Assembly: GCF_039531165.1 (NCBI RefSeq)
Contig: NZ_BAAAPN010000029.1
Coordinates: 1-64,000 of the forward strand
Direction of reading: 5' to 3'
Length of the DNA: 64,000 nucleotides
From: Nostocoides_A vanveenii
GTDB lineage: Bacteria; Actinomycetota; Actinomycetes; Actinomycetales; Dermatophilaceae
Of this stretch, positions 31,601 through 41,452 are shown piece after piece. The position numbers were made by a program, and so were the translations under genes. Under the pieces are notes generated by a model that saw only the letters and a list, made by a program, of their open reading frames with translations, was not told the DNA's origin and searched no databases. Position 1 is the first letter of the stretch. Each line of letters starts with the position of its first letter.

Positions 31601-31723
31601 TGTCCACATCGTGGAAACCACATAAACGGGCGCCCGTTTCGCTTCACATCGACGCATAGATGTGGTTTTGTTGTGTTCTGCAGCCCACAAGGTGTGGGTT
31701 TGGGGGACGAAGGAGTCCACAGG
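31601..31723 (+). promoter_or_regulatory. Regulatory region of the fructose PTS operon
   Basis: This AT-richer stretch before the deoR-type gene contains a perfect 16-bp palindrome AAACGGGCGCCCGTTT (31624-31639) and an inverted repeat CACATC-8-GATGTG (31645-31664). There are also several TGTGG/CCACA elements, including CCACATCGTGG near 31604. These are plausible DeoR-type operators for autoregulation of the operon by fructose-1-phosphate. AGGAG (31711-31715) is the ribosome-binding site. Promoter hexamers could not be fixed. Confidence 0.5.
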
Positions 31724-32485
31724 ATGTATGCCGCGGAACGCCAGCAGCGGATCATGCGCGAGGCGCGCGAGGCCGGTCGAGTTGAGGTGGTCCTGCTCGC
31801 CGAGCAGCTGGGCGTGGCGACCGAGACGATCCGACGCGACCTGACCGCGCTCGAGCGCCGCGGCACGCTTCGGCGGGTGCACGGTGGCGCCATTCCCGTG
31901 GAGCGCCTGGAACTCGAGCCGACCCTCGCGACGCGGGCCGGAAGGCTGACCGAGGAGAAGCGGCGCATCGCCGCCCGGGCGTTGGAACTGCTGCCCCGCG
32001 AGGGCACCGTCCTCTTCGACGCCGGCTCGACAACGGCGGCCATCGTCGACCTGCTGCCACCCGATATCGATCTCACGGTGGTGACCAACTCCATCCCGAT
32101 CGCGGTTGCGCTGGAGAATCACCCGGGCGTCAACCTCTACCTGCTCGGCGGCCGCGTCCGGGGGGTCACGGGAGCAGCCGTCGGTGAGTGGGCGACCAAG
32201 GCCCTTGCGGATCTGGTCGTCGATCTCGCGGTTCTGGGGGCCAATGGCTTCTCGGCGGCACGGGGCCTGACCACACCCGACCAATCCGAATGTCAGGTCA
32301 AACGCGCCATGGTCGCGGTCGCTCGGCGAGCGGTCCTGGTCAGCGACTCGAGCAAGGCCGGCGATGACCACATGCACCGGTTCGCCCACTTGTCGGACAT
32401 CGACCTGGTGTTGACGGACGCCGGGCTGGGTGAGGACGTCGCCGCGGAGATCCGCGCCGCCGGACCCGAGGTCGTGCTTGCATGA
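31724..32485 (+). CDS. fruR: DeoR family regulator of the fructose operon (FruR-like)
   Basis: A 253-residue protein. The DeoR helix-turn-helix (MYAAERQQRIMREA, VVLLAEQLGVATETIRRDL, RRVHGGAIP) is at ~1-60, followed by the sugar-phosphate sensing DeoRC domain with EGTVLFDAGSTTAAIVDLL and DLAVLGANGFS. First gene of a fruR-fruK-PTS-ptsH-ptsI cluster, so it is inferred to repress it and respond to fructose-1-phosphate. The ATG at 31724 has AGGAG upstream; it overlaps fruK (ATGA). Confidence 0.92.
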   Translation: MYAAERQQRIMREAREAGRVEVVLLAEQLGVATETIRRDLTALERRGTLRRVHGGAIPVERLELEPTLATRAGRLTEEKRRIAARALELLPREGTVLFDAGSTTAAIVDLLPPDIDLTVVTNSIPIAVALENHPGVNLYLLGGRVRGVTGAAVGEWATKALADLVVDLAVLGANGFSAARGLTTPDQSECQVKRAMVAVARRAVLVSDSSKAGDDHMHRFAHLSDIDLVLTDAGLGEDVAAEIRAAGPEVVLA

Positions 32486-33429
32486 TCATCACCGTCACGC
32501 CCAATCCCAGCATCGACCGCACCATCGCCGTCGACGACCTGCGTGCCGGCCAGGTCCACCGAGCCACGTCAAGCCGGATCGACCCGGGCGGCAAGGGCAT
32601 CAATGTCTCTCGTGCCCTGACCGCGCAGGACTCCCCGACCCTGGCCTTGGCACCGCTCGGCGGGCCGGAGGGTCACCTGCTCGGCGAGCTTCTCGCCACG
32701 GCCGGGGTCGCGCACCGTCCGATCGACGTCGGGGGTTCGGTGCGGATGAATGTCGCCGTGGTCGAACCAAACGGCACGACCACCAAGCTGAATGAACCCG
32801 GCCCGGTCCTGAGCGACGGCGAGGCGCAGGCACTGCTCGCCGCGACGGCGGACGCGGCGGTCGGCGCCACGTGGGTGCTCGGCAGCGGCAGCCTGCCGCC
32901 CGGAGCGCCCACCAATTGGTATGCCGATCTGGTCGCCGCCGCTCGTGACCGCGGCACCCGGGTCGCCATCGACAGTTCCGGAGCGCCGATGGCCGCAGCC
33001 TTGGCCGCCTGCCCGACGCTGATCAAACCCAATCTCGACGAGCTCGCCGAACTCGTCGGCCGCCCGCTGACCGTGCTCGGCGAGGTGGTGGACGCGGCAT
33101 ACGAGCTGGTCGAGGAGGGTATCGCCTTGGTGTATGTCAGCCTGGGCGCCGACGGCGCGATCGTGGTCGGCAATGACGTGCTCGCCTACGCCCGCGCCAC
33201 GATCACCGCGCCGCTGTCCAGCGTCGGGGCCGGAGACTGCCTTCTTGCGGGCGTCCTCGACGCCCTCGCCCATGGCGCCGACCCGGTGGGCGCACTCCGT
33301 CAGGGGGTGCTGTGGGGGGCCGCGGCTGTCACCCTCCCGGGCAGCCGCGTGCCCACACCAGAGGACTTGATCGGCATTCCGGTGCAGGTCGATGCCCATC
33401 TCGATCGCTCCCTTGCCCTCGCCGGCTGA
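32482..33429 (+). CDS. fruK: 1-phosphofructokinase
   Basis: A 315-residue PfkB-family kinase. The N-terminal MIITVTPNPSIDRTI, the glycine motif IDPGGKGINVSRAL, NEPGP and the C-terminal anion-hole/catalytic motif SVGAGDCLLAGVL (the Asp is the catalytic base) are all present. It phosphorylates the fructose-1-phosphate delivered by the PTS to fructose-1,6-bisphosphate. Starts within the regulator stop codon; the PTS gene follows after 27 bp. Confidence 0.95.
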   Translation: MIITVTPNPSIDRTIAVDDLRAGQVHRATSSRIDPGGKGINVSRALTAQDSPTLALAPLGGPEGHLLGELLATAGVAHRPIDVGGSVRMNVAVVEPNGTTTKLNEPGPVLSDGEAQALLAATADAAVGATWVLGSGSLPPGAPTNWYADLVAAARDRGTRVAIDSSGAPMAAALAACPTLIKPNLDELAELVGRPLTVLGEVVDAAYELVEEGIALVYVSLGADGAIVVGNDVLAYARATITAPLSSVGAGDCLLAGVLDALAHGADPVGALRQGVLWGAAAVTLPGSRVPTPEDLIGIPVQVDAHLDRSLALAG

Positions 33430-33456
33430 CTTCGCCGCTGTCTGAAAGGAATGCGA

Positions 33457-35576
33457 ATGCCCCTCATCAACGAAGGTCAGGTGGTCCTCGACCTGACCGG
33501 CGTCGATCGCCACGCGGCGACGCGCACGCTTGCGCAAACGCTGGTAACCAGCGGCCGATGCACCGACATCGACACCTTCCTGGCCGACGTGCGCAAGCGG
33601 GAGGAGACGATGGCGACGGGGCTGCCGGGCGGCATCGGCATCCCCCATGCGCGGAGCGCGGCGATCACGGAGCCGTCGCTCGTCTTCGGCCGGATCGCCG
33701 ATGGCATCGACTGGGGCGCCAAGGACGGGCCGGCCCAGTTGATCTTCCTGATCGCCGCGCCCGAGGCTGGCGGGGATGCGCACATGCAGATGCTGCCGAA
33801 GCTGGCACGCGCGCTGATGAAGAAGGAGTTCAAGGCCGCGCTTCAGGCCGCCACCACCGAGGCCGAGATCGTCGAGATCGTGAACAACGCGGTCTCCCTG
33901 GACCCGGCTCCCGCGCCCGCTGCGGCCGTGGCGCCTGCGACCGGGCTCGCCCCGGCGCCAGGGGCATCGGTTATCGCCACCCCGGGCGTCCGACCGCAGG
34001 ATGTTGCGGCCACGGCGCCGGTCCGGAGCCTGCACTTCGTCGGCGTCACCTCGTGCCCGACGGGGATTGCGCATACCTATATGGCGGCGGAAGGGCTCGA
34101 GCGGGCGGCGAAGGCGGCCGGTCATACGATCACCGTCGAGACCCAGGGATCGGCGGGCACCACGCCCATCCCGGCGGCCGAGATCGCCGCTGCGGACGCC
34201 GTGATCTTCGCGCACGACCTGCCGGTCAAGGACATCGGCCGGTTCGCCGGCAAGCCGACCGTCGACGTCGGCGTCAAGAAGGCCATCGCCGACGGGCCCG
34301 CGCTCGTCGCGGAAGCCGCGGACCTGGTCGCGAAATGGAAGACCGACCCGAGCCTCGCCGCGGCGGCTGCTGCGGGTGGCGTTGCCACGAGCGGCGGTGG
34401 CGGCGGCATGGTCACCAAGGTCGACGCGAGCGCGGGCGTCGGAACGCGGATCCGGCAGATGCTGATGACCGGCGTGTCCTACATGATTCCCTTCGTTGCC
34501 GCCGGCGGCATCATGATCGCCCTGGGCTTCATGCTCTCGAACTTCGCGCTTGGCAAGGAGGGCCCGGTCGAGATCGTCAAATACGGACTGACCGCCGAGG
34601 GCAACTACAACATCGTCCAGCACTTCAATCCGGTGAGCCTGACGAGCTGGGCGGCACTGCTTGTTGTCATCGGTGCGGCGGCCTTCGGCTCCTCGTCCCG
34701 ATCCTGTCCGGCTTCATCGCGTATGCCATTGCCGACCGCCCCGGTCTCGTCCCCGGCATCGTCGGCGGGGCGATCGCGACCAGTATGGGTGCGGGCTTCC
34801 TCGGCGGCCTGGCCACCGGCTTCCTCGGCGGCTATCTCGCCTTGTGGGTCTCACGGTGGAAGGTGCACAAGAACGTCCGCGGCGTCATGCCGGTGGTCGT
34901 CATTCCCTTGGTCTCGACCTTCCTGACCGCCGGGCTGTTCATCACGATCCTCGGCCGCCCGATCACCTGGCTGATGTCGAATCTGACGTCCGCGCTGGAG
35001 GGCATGGGCGGCAGCAGCGCTATCCTGTTGGGCTTGATCCTCGGCGCCATGATGGGCTTCGACCTCGGCGGCCCGGTCAACAAGGTCGCCTACTCCTTCG
35101 GCGTGGCCGGCCTGACCGAAGGGTTGTCGAAGAATCTCGCGGCCGATGCGACCCAATACAAGATCATGGCTGCCGTCATGGCGGCCGGTATGGTAGCGCC
35201 CCTGGCCATGGCCCTCGCCACCACCATCCGTCCGCAGTTGTTCTCCGAGCCGGAGCGCGAGAACGGCAAGGCGGCCTGGTTGCTCGGGGCATCCTTCATC
35301 TCCGAAGGAGCGATCCCCTTCGCCGCGGCCGATCCCGTGCGCATCATGGTTTCCTCGGTCATCGGGTCGGCCCTGACCGGCGGCATCGTCATGGCGCTCG
35401 GCTCCACCTTGATGGCTCCCCACGGCGGTATCTGGGTGGGGTTGTTGATCGGCAAGCTCTGGGTCTTCCTGCTCGGCCTGATCATCGGCGTGCTGGTGAT
35501 GACCGGCATCGTTGTCTTCCTCAAGCGGCGCGACCACAGTGCTGCAGCAGCCGCCGCGCAGACCGTGGAGGCCTGA
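33457..35576 (+). pseudogene. fruA: Fructose PTS transporter EIIABC, broken by one frameshift as given
   Basis: The protein would be about 706 residues. EIIA: phospho-His in GLPGGIGIPHARS (H64). EIIB: phospho-Cys in VGVTSCPTGIAHT (C200), after an Ala/Pro linker. EIIC: many TM helices from ~residue 325, including SYMIPFVAAGGIMIALGF and FDLGGPVNKVAYSFG. The frame is lost at about 34687: TTCGGCTCCTC should read with one more C to give GLLVPILSGFIAYAIADRPG, after which the next frame runs intact to 35576. The surrounding operon is complete, so a sequencing error is a serious alternative. The start at 33457 is preferred, with AAGGA six bases upstream. Confidence 0.9.
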
Positions 35577-35644
35577 CCACTCCCACTCGGACTTCCGAAC
35601 CCCGACCACCGACCGCCCCCAGCCCACAGAAAGAGAACACTCAC

Positions 35645-35914
35645 ATGGCACAGCGCACCGTCACCATCGCCTCCTCCGTCGGTCTGCACGCCCGCCCGGC
35701 CGCCCTCTTCGTCGAGGCCGCGTCCGAGACCGGGCTCGACATCGAGATCGGGCGTCCCGGCGAGGACGCCGTCGACGCGACCAGCATCCTGGGCGTGATG
35801 GCCCTGGGCGCCACCCACGGCGAAGAGGTCGTCCTCACTGCCGACGGGGAGGGCGCCGAGCAGGCCCTCGACTCGCTCGTCGCTTTGCTCTCCCGCGACC
35901 TCGACGCCGAGTAG
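35645..35914 (+). CDS. ptsH: Phosphocarrier protein HPr
   Basis: An 89-residue HPr with the phosphorylated His in ASSVGLHARPAA (H15) and the regulatory-site region ATSILGVMALGA (Ser47). It carries phosphate from EI to EIIA domains. It lies between the fructose transporter and EI, so all general and specific PTS proteins are in one operon. The ATG at 35645 is preceded by an A/G-rich AGAAAGAGAA about ten bases upstream. Confidence 0.96.
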   Translation: MAQRTVTIASSVGLHARPAALFVEAASETGLDIEIGRPGEDAVDATSILGVMALGATHGEEVVLTADGEGAEQALDSLVALLSRDLDAE

Positions 35915-35921
35915 TCGACGC

Positions 35922-37625
35922 GTGGGCACCGAGACCAAGGTGGGGATCGGCGTCAGCCCGGGCACGGCATACGGGCCGGTGGTGCAGGTTGCACCGGCGG
36001 TCCGGCCGCCGGTGAACGAGGCGCCGACGACCGATGCGGAGGCCGCGCTCGCCGAGGTCAGGGCGGCCTTCGCCGCCGTTGCCGGCGAGCTGCAGACGCG
36101 CGCTGCGACCGCTGACGACACGGCCCAGCAAATCCTCAAGGCGACGGCATTGATCGCCAAGGACAAGGGCCTGCTCAAGGCGGCCACCACGCACCTGGCG
36201 GCGGGTCGCGGCAAGGCGACGGCCATCGCGGCCGCGGTCGAGGAGTATGCCGCGCAGTTCGAGGCGCTCGGCGGCTACTTTGCCGAGCGGGTCACCGATC
36301 TGCGCGATGTCGGCGCGCGTGCTGTGGCCGCCGTGCTCGGCGTGCCGGCGCCCGGCGTGCCGCACCTTACCGAGCCGAGCATCATCGTCGCCGAGGACCT
36401 CGCGCCGGCGGAGACCGCGACCTTGAACCGGGCGCTCGTCGCCGGGATCATCACCCAGACCGGTGGACGGACCAGTCATACGGCCATCCTTGCCGCGCAG
36501 ATGGGAATTCCAGCGGTCGTGCAGGTAGCCGGTGCGACCGCCATACCGTCCGGAATGCTGGTGGCAATCGACGGTGATTCAGGCGTGGTCACCATCGCGC
36601 CCGACCCGAAGCTCGTTGCGGCACAACAAGAGCGGCGTCGAGCGCGGGCCGAGGCGCTCGCCGCGTCGTCGGGTCCGGGGCTGACTCGGGACGGGCATCA
36701 TGTGGCCCTGCTGGCCAATATCGGTGGCGTCGAGGACGCCGAGGCAGCCGGGCCGCAGGACCTCGAAGGGGTCGGGCTCTTCCGCACCGAGTTCGTTTTT
36801 CTCTCCTCTGACAAGGCGCCCACGGTCGCGGAGCAGGCGGAGATCTATCGGCGGGTTTTCGCGCCCTTCGGCTCCCGGCGCGTTGTCGTGCGCACCCTGG
36901 ATGCTGGCGCCGACAAGCCGCTGGCGTTCGCCGACCTCGGGCCGGAGGAGAACCCGGCGCTCGGCCGGCGCGGCCTGCGGCTCTCGGCCGAACGACCGGA
37001 GTTGCTCGACGCTCAACTGGAGGCGCTGGCCGTGGCCGCCCGCGACACCGGAGCAGATGTCCGGGTCATGGCGCCCATGGTGGCGACGGCGGAAGAGGCC
37101 GATTGGTTTGCGCGGCGGGTTCGCGAGAACGGACTGCCCAGGGCCGGCGTGATGATCGAGGTGCCGGGCGCCGCGTTGCGCTCCGAGCACGTGCTGCGTG
37201 ACGTCGATTTCGGCAGCCTCGGCACCAACGACCTGGCGCAGTACACCATGGCGGCCGACCGGATGCAGGGGGTGTTATCGGACCTCCTCGATCCCTGGCA
37301 GCCGGCCGTGCTCGATGTCATCGCGGCCGCCTGCGAAGGCGCGGCCCGAGCGGGCCGGCCGATGGGGGTTTGCGGCGAAGCCGGTGGCGATCCGCTGCTC
37401 GCCCTGGTGCTGACCGGTTTGGGAGCCGGGAGCCTGTCGATGGCGCCGTCGAAGGTGGCGATGGTGCGCTATGCCCTGTCCCTGCATTCCTTGCCCGACT
37501 GCCAAGGGCTGGCCGCCGCCGCCCGAGGCGCGCGAACCGCACGCGAGGCGCTGGATGCCGTGCGCGCCGCTGTCCACGCCGACCTGCTCGCCCTGCTCGA
37601 TCCGACGTGGGCCGCTCCGGGCTGA
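35922..37625 (+). CDS. ptsI: Phosphoenolpyruvate-protein phosphotransferase EI
   Basis: A 567-residue EI. The HPr-binding helical domain is at ~40-140, the phospho-His in TQTGGRTSHTAILA (H186), and the PEP-binding TIM barrel at ~255-540 with GVGLFRTEFVFL, VRTLDAGADKP and the catalytic Cys in GVCGEAGGDPLL. It starts phosphotransfer from PEP. The GTG start lies 8 bp after ptsH. No clear terminator follows; 37626-37713 contains only a GC-rich partial palindrome. Confidence 0.95.
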   Translation: MGTETKVGIGVSPGTAYGPVVQVAPAVRPPVNEAPTTDAEAALAEVRAAFAAVAGELQTRAATADDTAQQILKATALIAKDKGLLKAATTHLAAGRGKATAIAAAVEEYAAQFEALGGYFAERVTDLRDVGARAVAAVLGVPAPGVPHLTEPSIIVAEDLAPAETATLNRALVAGIITQTGGRTSHTAILAAQMGIPAVVQVAGATAIPSGMLVAIDGDSGVVTIAPDPKLVAAQQERRRARAEALAASSGPGLTRDGHHVALLANIGGVEDAEAAGPQDLEGVGLFRTEFVFLSSDKAPTVAEQAEIYRRVFAPFGSRRVVVRTLDAGADKPLAFADLGPEENPALGRRGLRLSAERPELLDAQLEALAVAARDTGADVRVMAPMVATAEEADWFARRVRENGLPRAGVMIEVPGAALRSEHVLRDVDFGSLGTNDLAQYTMAADRMQGVLSDLLDPWQPAVLDVIAAACEGAARAGRPMGVCGEAGGDPLLALVLTGLGAGSLSMAPSKVAMVRYALSLHSLPDCQGLAAAARGARTAREALDAVRAAVHADLLALLDPTWAAPG

Positions 37626-37713
37626 GGGGTCAGGCCCGCGCTGCCGCCCCATTCTCGGGGGCCCCCGGGTACCCATCACGTAAATGCATTGGCCGCAGCG
37701 ACGGGCGGGAAAC

Positions 37714-39075
37714 TCAGGTGAAGGCCATCTCTTCGGCGTCGTCCAGCTCGTGCGGGTGCGGCGGGCTGGGCGGGGCCGGCGGAGCATCGGGATCGGCCGC
37801 CGGGCGTCGCGGAATGGTCAGCGCGATGAAGGCCGCGATCAGGCAGAGCACTCCGGCGCTCGCCCACGCCGTCCGATAGGTGCCGTCTACCGTGCGGATC
37901 CAACCGGCGAAGGAGGCGCCGAGGCCGGCGCCGACCATGTGGGCGGCATACGTCCATCCGAAGACAATTCCGGAGTCGTTCAGCCCGAAGTGGCTGCGGC
38001 ACAAGGCAACCGTGGGTGGGACGGTGGCCACCCAGTCGAGACCGTAGAAGACGATGAAGACCCACATCCCCGGTTCGACACTGGGCGCGAGGAAGGCGTT
38101 GACCGTGAACAGCGACGCCCCGCGCAACCCGTAATAGCCGACCAGCAGCAGCCGCGGGTCGACCCGGTCGGTCAGCCAGCCCGAGGCGATCGTGCCGACC
38201 AGGTCGAAGATGCCCACCAGCGCCAGCAGCCCGGCGGCTGTCGTCGCGGGCATCCCGTGATCATGAGCCGCCGGGATGAAGTGGGTCTGGACCAGGCCAT
38301 TCGTCGACCACCCGCACACGAAGAAGGTCAGCATGAGCGCCCAGAAGGTCCACGTGCGAGAGGCGGACCGCAGCACTGCGATCGCGGCCACCACGGGTGA
38401 GACCGACGGCGGCGGTGCCGGCGCGGCGTCGGGGGAGCCGGGGACGGCGCCATACGGGATCAGGCCGGCATCCTGCGGCCGGTCACGGATGAAGAGCGCC
38501 ACCAGCGCCATGGTCACCAGGGCGAGCGCAGCGACGATCGCGGCGGCCCACCGCCAGCCGTAGGACGTGGCCGTCGCGGCGATCGCCGGGAGGAAGATCA
38601 GTTGGCCGGTCGCGCTGGCGCCGGAGAAGAGCCCAGTGACCAGGCCACGGCGGGCCACGAACCAGCGGTTGGCGATGATCGCCCCGAGCACCAACGCCAT
38701 CGACCCGGTGGAGAGCCCGATGACGACCCCCCACAGCAGCCACAGTTGCCAGGGCGCGGTCATCACCGTGGTCGCGGCGGACGCCACCCCGACGATCGCC
38801 AGCGAGATCGACACGACGCGCCGCGGTCCATACCGCTCGAGCAGGGCGGCGGCGAAGGGCGCGATCAGACCGTAGAGGACGAGGTTGAGGCTCACGGCGC
38901 CGGACGTCGTGGCGCGAGACCAGCCGAACTCGCGCTCGATGGGCTCCATGAGAACGCCGGTCGAGGAGCGGAAGGCAGCCGCGGCGACGAGGGCGGCGAG
39001 CGTGATGCCGGCGACGAACCAGGCCCGCCGGGCATACACCGATCGCGACTCGACCTCCCTACCCGCCTGCGTCAT
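37714..39075 (-). CDS. MFS transporter (monocarboxylate/oxalate-formate type)
   Basis: A 453-residue, 12-helix major facilitator. The first loop has LERYGPRRVV and the middle loop is long and Pro-rich (~residues 205-235). The helix pair GWSRATTSGAVSLN and GLVTGLFSGASATGQL resembles the oxalate/formate antiporter and monocarboxylate subfamily. The substrate is not known. It diverges from the AGE epimerase gene at 39150, so the two may share a promoter region (39076-39149) and a pathway. Confidence 0.88.
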   Translation of the reverse strand: MTQAGREVESRSVYARRAWFVAGITLAALVAAAAFRSSTGVLMEPIEREFGWSRATTSGAVSLNLVLYGLIAPFAAALLERYGPRRVVSISLAIVGVASAATTVMTAPWQLWLLWGVVIGLSTGSMALVLGAIIANRWFVARRGLVTGLFSGASATGQLIFLPAIAATATSYGWRWAAAIVAALALVTMALVALFIRDRPQDAGLIPYGAVPGSPDAAPAPPPSVSPVVAAIAVLRSASRTWTFWALMLTFFVCGWSTNGLVQTHFIPAAHDHGMPATTAAGLLALVGIFDLVGTIASGWLTDRVDPRLLLVGYYGLRGASLFTVNAFLAPSVEPGMWVFIVFYGLDWVATVPPTVALCRSHFGLNDSGIVFGWTYAAHMVGAGLGASFAGWIRTVDGTYRTAWASAGVLCLIAAFIALTIPRRPAADPDAPPAPPSPPHPHELDDAEEMAFT

Positions 39076-39149
39076 TTGCGCATCATGACAGCCACGCTGG
39101 CATCGTGCCGCGCTGTTTCGCCTCCGCGGGATGTGGCAGGCTCGCGCGT

Positions 39150-40379
39150 ATGACCGGTGCCCCAGATCGCCTGCTGTGCTCCGCCGAGGAGCTCGCGGCC
39201 GAGGCCGACCGGTTGCTGGAGTTCACCCGGGCGTCGGCGGTCGAGGGTGGTTTCGGCTGGCTCGATAACGACGGGGCGGTCGAGGAGCGCGACCTGCAGT
39301 TGTGGATCACCGGCCGCATGACGCACGTGTGTGCCCTCGGTCACCTGCTGGGCAAGCCCGGCTTCCTCGAGCTTGTCGAGCACGGCGTCGAGGCACTCGG
39401 CGAGAACTTCCACGACGACGAGTTCGGCGGCTGGTATGCCGCGATCTCGCCCGACGGCGAACGCCCCACGGGCTTCGCGAAGGAGGCCTATGCGCACTCT
39501 TTCGTGATCCTCGCGGCGTCGAGCGCGCAGCTGTGCCAGGCCCGGGGCGCCGACGATCTGTTGTCGGATGCCCTTGCCGTGCACGACCACCACTTCTGGG
39601 ACGACGCCGCCGGTATGACGCGTGAATCCTTCTCGGCGAACTGGCGCTCGGAGGAGGCCTATCGCGGGATCAACGCGAACATGCATACGGTCGAGGCTTT
39701 TCTCGCGGCCGGCGATGTGACCGGGGACGAGCGTTTGCACCATCGCGCCGGGCGGATCGTGACGCGAACGATCGACGGCTTCGCGCGGGGGAACGGCTGG
39801 CGCATCCCGGAGCACTTCACTCCCGACTGGGAGCCGATGCTCGAGCACAACCGTGACGACCCGGCCCATCCCTTCCGGCCCTATGGCTCGACGATCGGCC
39901 ACGGGCTGGAGTGGACCCGGCTGACCCTGGCGACCGCGGCGAGCATCGGCGGGCCGGAGTGGGACTGGGCCACGCCGGCCGCTGTCGCGCTCGCGGAGCG
40001 CGCCATCGCCGACGGGTGGGCGGCCGACGGCCACGACGGCTTCATCTACACCACCGACTGGTCAGGCGCGCCGGTGACCCGCGCGCGAATGCACTGGGTG
40101 GTGACCGAAGCCCTGGGGGCGGCCTGGGCCCTGCACCACGTGACCGGGGATGCCCGGTGGCCGGAGTTGTTCGGCCAGTGGTGGGACTACGCCAAGGCCA
40201 ACCTGGTCGACCACGAGCGCGGGTCCTGGCACGCCGAACTCGCGCCCGGCAACACCCCGGCCGCGGGCACCTGGTCGGGCAAGCCCGACACCTATCACGC
40301 GGTCCAGGCGATGCTCCTGCCCCGCCTGCCCCTGACCCCGTCCTTCGCCTCCGCGCTCGCGGCCCGCCCCCGTTCCTAA
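39150..40379 (+). CDS. AGE-family sugar epimerase/isomerase (N-acylglucosamine 2-epimerase fold)
   Basis: A 409-residue alpha6/alpha6-barrel enzyme. Conserved elements include FAKEAYAHSFVILAAS, NANMHTVEAFLAA, FRPYGSTIGHGLEWTRL and WTGKP-like WSGKPDTYHAVQAM, with the His residues expected for ring opening and proton transfer. Members isomerise mannose, sulfoquinovose or cellobiose, or epimerise N-acylglucosamine; length and motifs fit the mannose/sulfoquinovose isomerase group best. The ATG at 39150 is chosen because residues before it do not fit the family. Confidence 0.88.
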   Translation: MTGAPDRLLCSAEELAAEADRLLEFTRASAVEGGFGWLDNDGAVEERDLQLWITGRMTHVCALGHLLGKPGFLELVEHGVEALGENFHDDEFGGWYAAISPDGERPTGFAKEAYAHSFVILAASSAQLCQARGADDLLSDALAVHDHHFWDDAAGMTRESFSANWRSEEAYRGINANMHTVEAFLAAGDVTGDERLHHRAGRIVTRTIDGFARGNGWRIPEHFTPDWEPMLEHNRDDPAHPFRPYGSTIGHGLEWTRLTLATAASIGGPEWDWATPAAVALAERAIADGWAADGHDGFIYTTDWSGAPVTRARMHWVVTEALGAAWALHHVTGDARWPELFGQWWDYAKANLVDHERGSWHAELAPGNTPAAGTWSGKPDTYHAVQAMLLPRLPLTPSFASALAARPRS

Positions 40380-40380
40380 C

Positions 40381-40461
40381 TCCTGCTAGCAGGGTTTAGG
40401 TGAGGTCGAGCAGGGTCTACCCTGCTCGACCTCACCTAACGTGTGTTAGCAGAGGTTAGGT
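40381..40461. repeat. Palindromic repeat element, copy 1
   Basis: Contains a perfect inverted repeat of 21-bp arms around a CT centre (40396-40439), with the core AGCAGGGTCTACCCTGCT at 40409-40426. A second conserved block AGCAGAGGTTAGGT (40448-40461) lies 39 bp downstream of the core start. The same two blocks at the same spacing occur at 43176-43228. It lies between convergent genes and would form a strong hairpin, so it may serve as a bidirectional terminator. Confidence 0.8.
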
Positions 40462-40477
40462 CGCCCCTGACGCGCGC

Positions 40478-41452
40478 TCAGCCGACTCGCAGGACGGCCC
40501 GGATGCCGAGGTGGTCGGAGCCCGGCACTCGCACGGTCTCCACGGATTCGGCGTACACCTCACCGCGCAGCAGCGTCTGGTCGAGCCCCAACAGCGCCGG
40601 CACGTATGCCCGGTCGGCCGGGTAGGTGCGCAGCCACCCCGCTCCTGCCTCGTCGGCCGCGTCGCGCAAGCCGGCTTCGTCGCGCATCCGCCGGATCGTG
40701 ACGTGGTCGGGCGTGGAGTTCAGGTCGCCGATCACGACGAGGCGGGCGCCGGCATACGTCGCTGCCTCATCGGTCATCAGCCGTGCTTCGCGCAACCATC
40801 CGGTGCGGCTGATCGGCGGATTGACGGGATGCCCGGCCAGGAGACCGAAGCTGCTCGCCTGTCCCGGGTCGACCACGGCCAGATAGGTGCCGAATTGCGT
40901 GGGCAGGGTGCGCACGAGCCGCAGCGGCCGGCGCGCGAAGATCACCGAGCCTTCGGCCCAGGCCCCCACGCGGCCCACGTGATACGGGAAGCGCTCGGCC
41001 CATCCCCTGCCGGCAAGCGCGGCCTCGGTAGACCTGTCGTATTCCAGCAGGACGACGACATCGGCGTCCTGCGCGGCGCGCGTCAGGGCGTCCGGATCCG
41101 CCGCTCCACCAAGCACATTCACCGACAGGATCGTCACTCGTGGCCCGGTCAGCGGCCGATCGTCGGCGCGGTAATAGGGCGCGATCCACGCCGCGTGCCA
41201 GGCGGCGAGCGCCAGCGCGACCCCCACTGCGACGACCCGCCGCCGACCGCGCAAGACGACCCCGCCCAGAGCGGCGACCAGCATCCAGACAACCAGCCCG
41301 TATGCCGCGAAGCTCGCCACCAGTCCGGCGCCTGGCAGTTCCTGTGCCCGAGGCACCGCTCGCAGCGAGGTCAGCACCGAGCCCAGTCCAGCCAGGCCGG
41401 CCAGCGCAATCCCCGCGACCACCCGACGCGCCCGGCTCGTCAGCCCCTGCAC
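40478..41452 (-). CDS. Membrane-anchored endonuclease/exonuclease/phosphatase family protein
   Basis: A 324-residue protein. Three N-terminal membrane helices (~1-90) are followed by an EEP (DNase I-like) domain: ILSVNVLGG, VVLLEYD (Glu metal ligand), VIGDLNSTPDHVT and the C-terminal GSDHLGI (catalytic Asp-His). The substrate could be a phospholipid, nucleic acid or phosphoester outside the membrane; homologous three-helix EEP proteins are common in actinobacteria. The GTG start shares one base with the LtrA-like stop. Confidence 0.87.
   Translation of the reverse strand: MQGLTSRARRVVAGIALAGLAGLGSVLTSLRAVPRAQELPGAGLVASFAAYGLVVWMLVAALGGVVLRGRRRVVAVGVALALAAWHAAWIAPYYRADDRPLTGPRVTILSVNVLGGAADPDALTRAAQDADVVVLLEYDRSTEAALAGRGWAERFPYHVGRVGAWAEGSVIFARRPLRLVRTLPTQFGTYLAVVDPGQASSFGLLAGHPVNPPISRTGWLREARLMTDEAATYAGARLVVIGDLNSTPDHVTIRRMRDEAGLRDAADEAGAGWLRTYPADRAYVPALLGLDQTLLRGEVYAESVETVRVPGSDHLGIRAVLRVG

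Noticed and set aside
32569..34623. A 684-codon minus-strand frame
   Set aside because: Antisense to fruK and the PTS gene, with no recognisable domain.
37626..37713. Possible terminator after ptsI
   Set aside because: Only a short GGGGGCCCCC-type palindrome without a T tract; not strong enough to report.
40396..40461. TTAGG/CCTAA elements considered as a DtxR/IdeR iron box
   Set aside because: The arms are 21 bp with a different centre, and the second copy lacks the outer symmetry; the layout does not match the 19-bp iron-box consensus.
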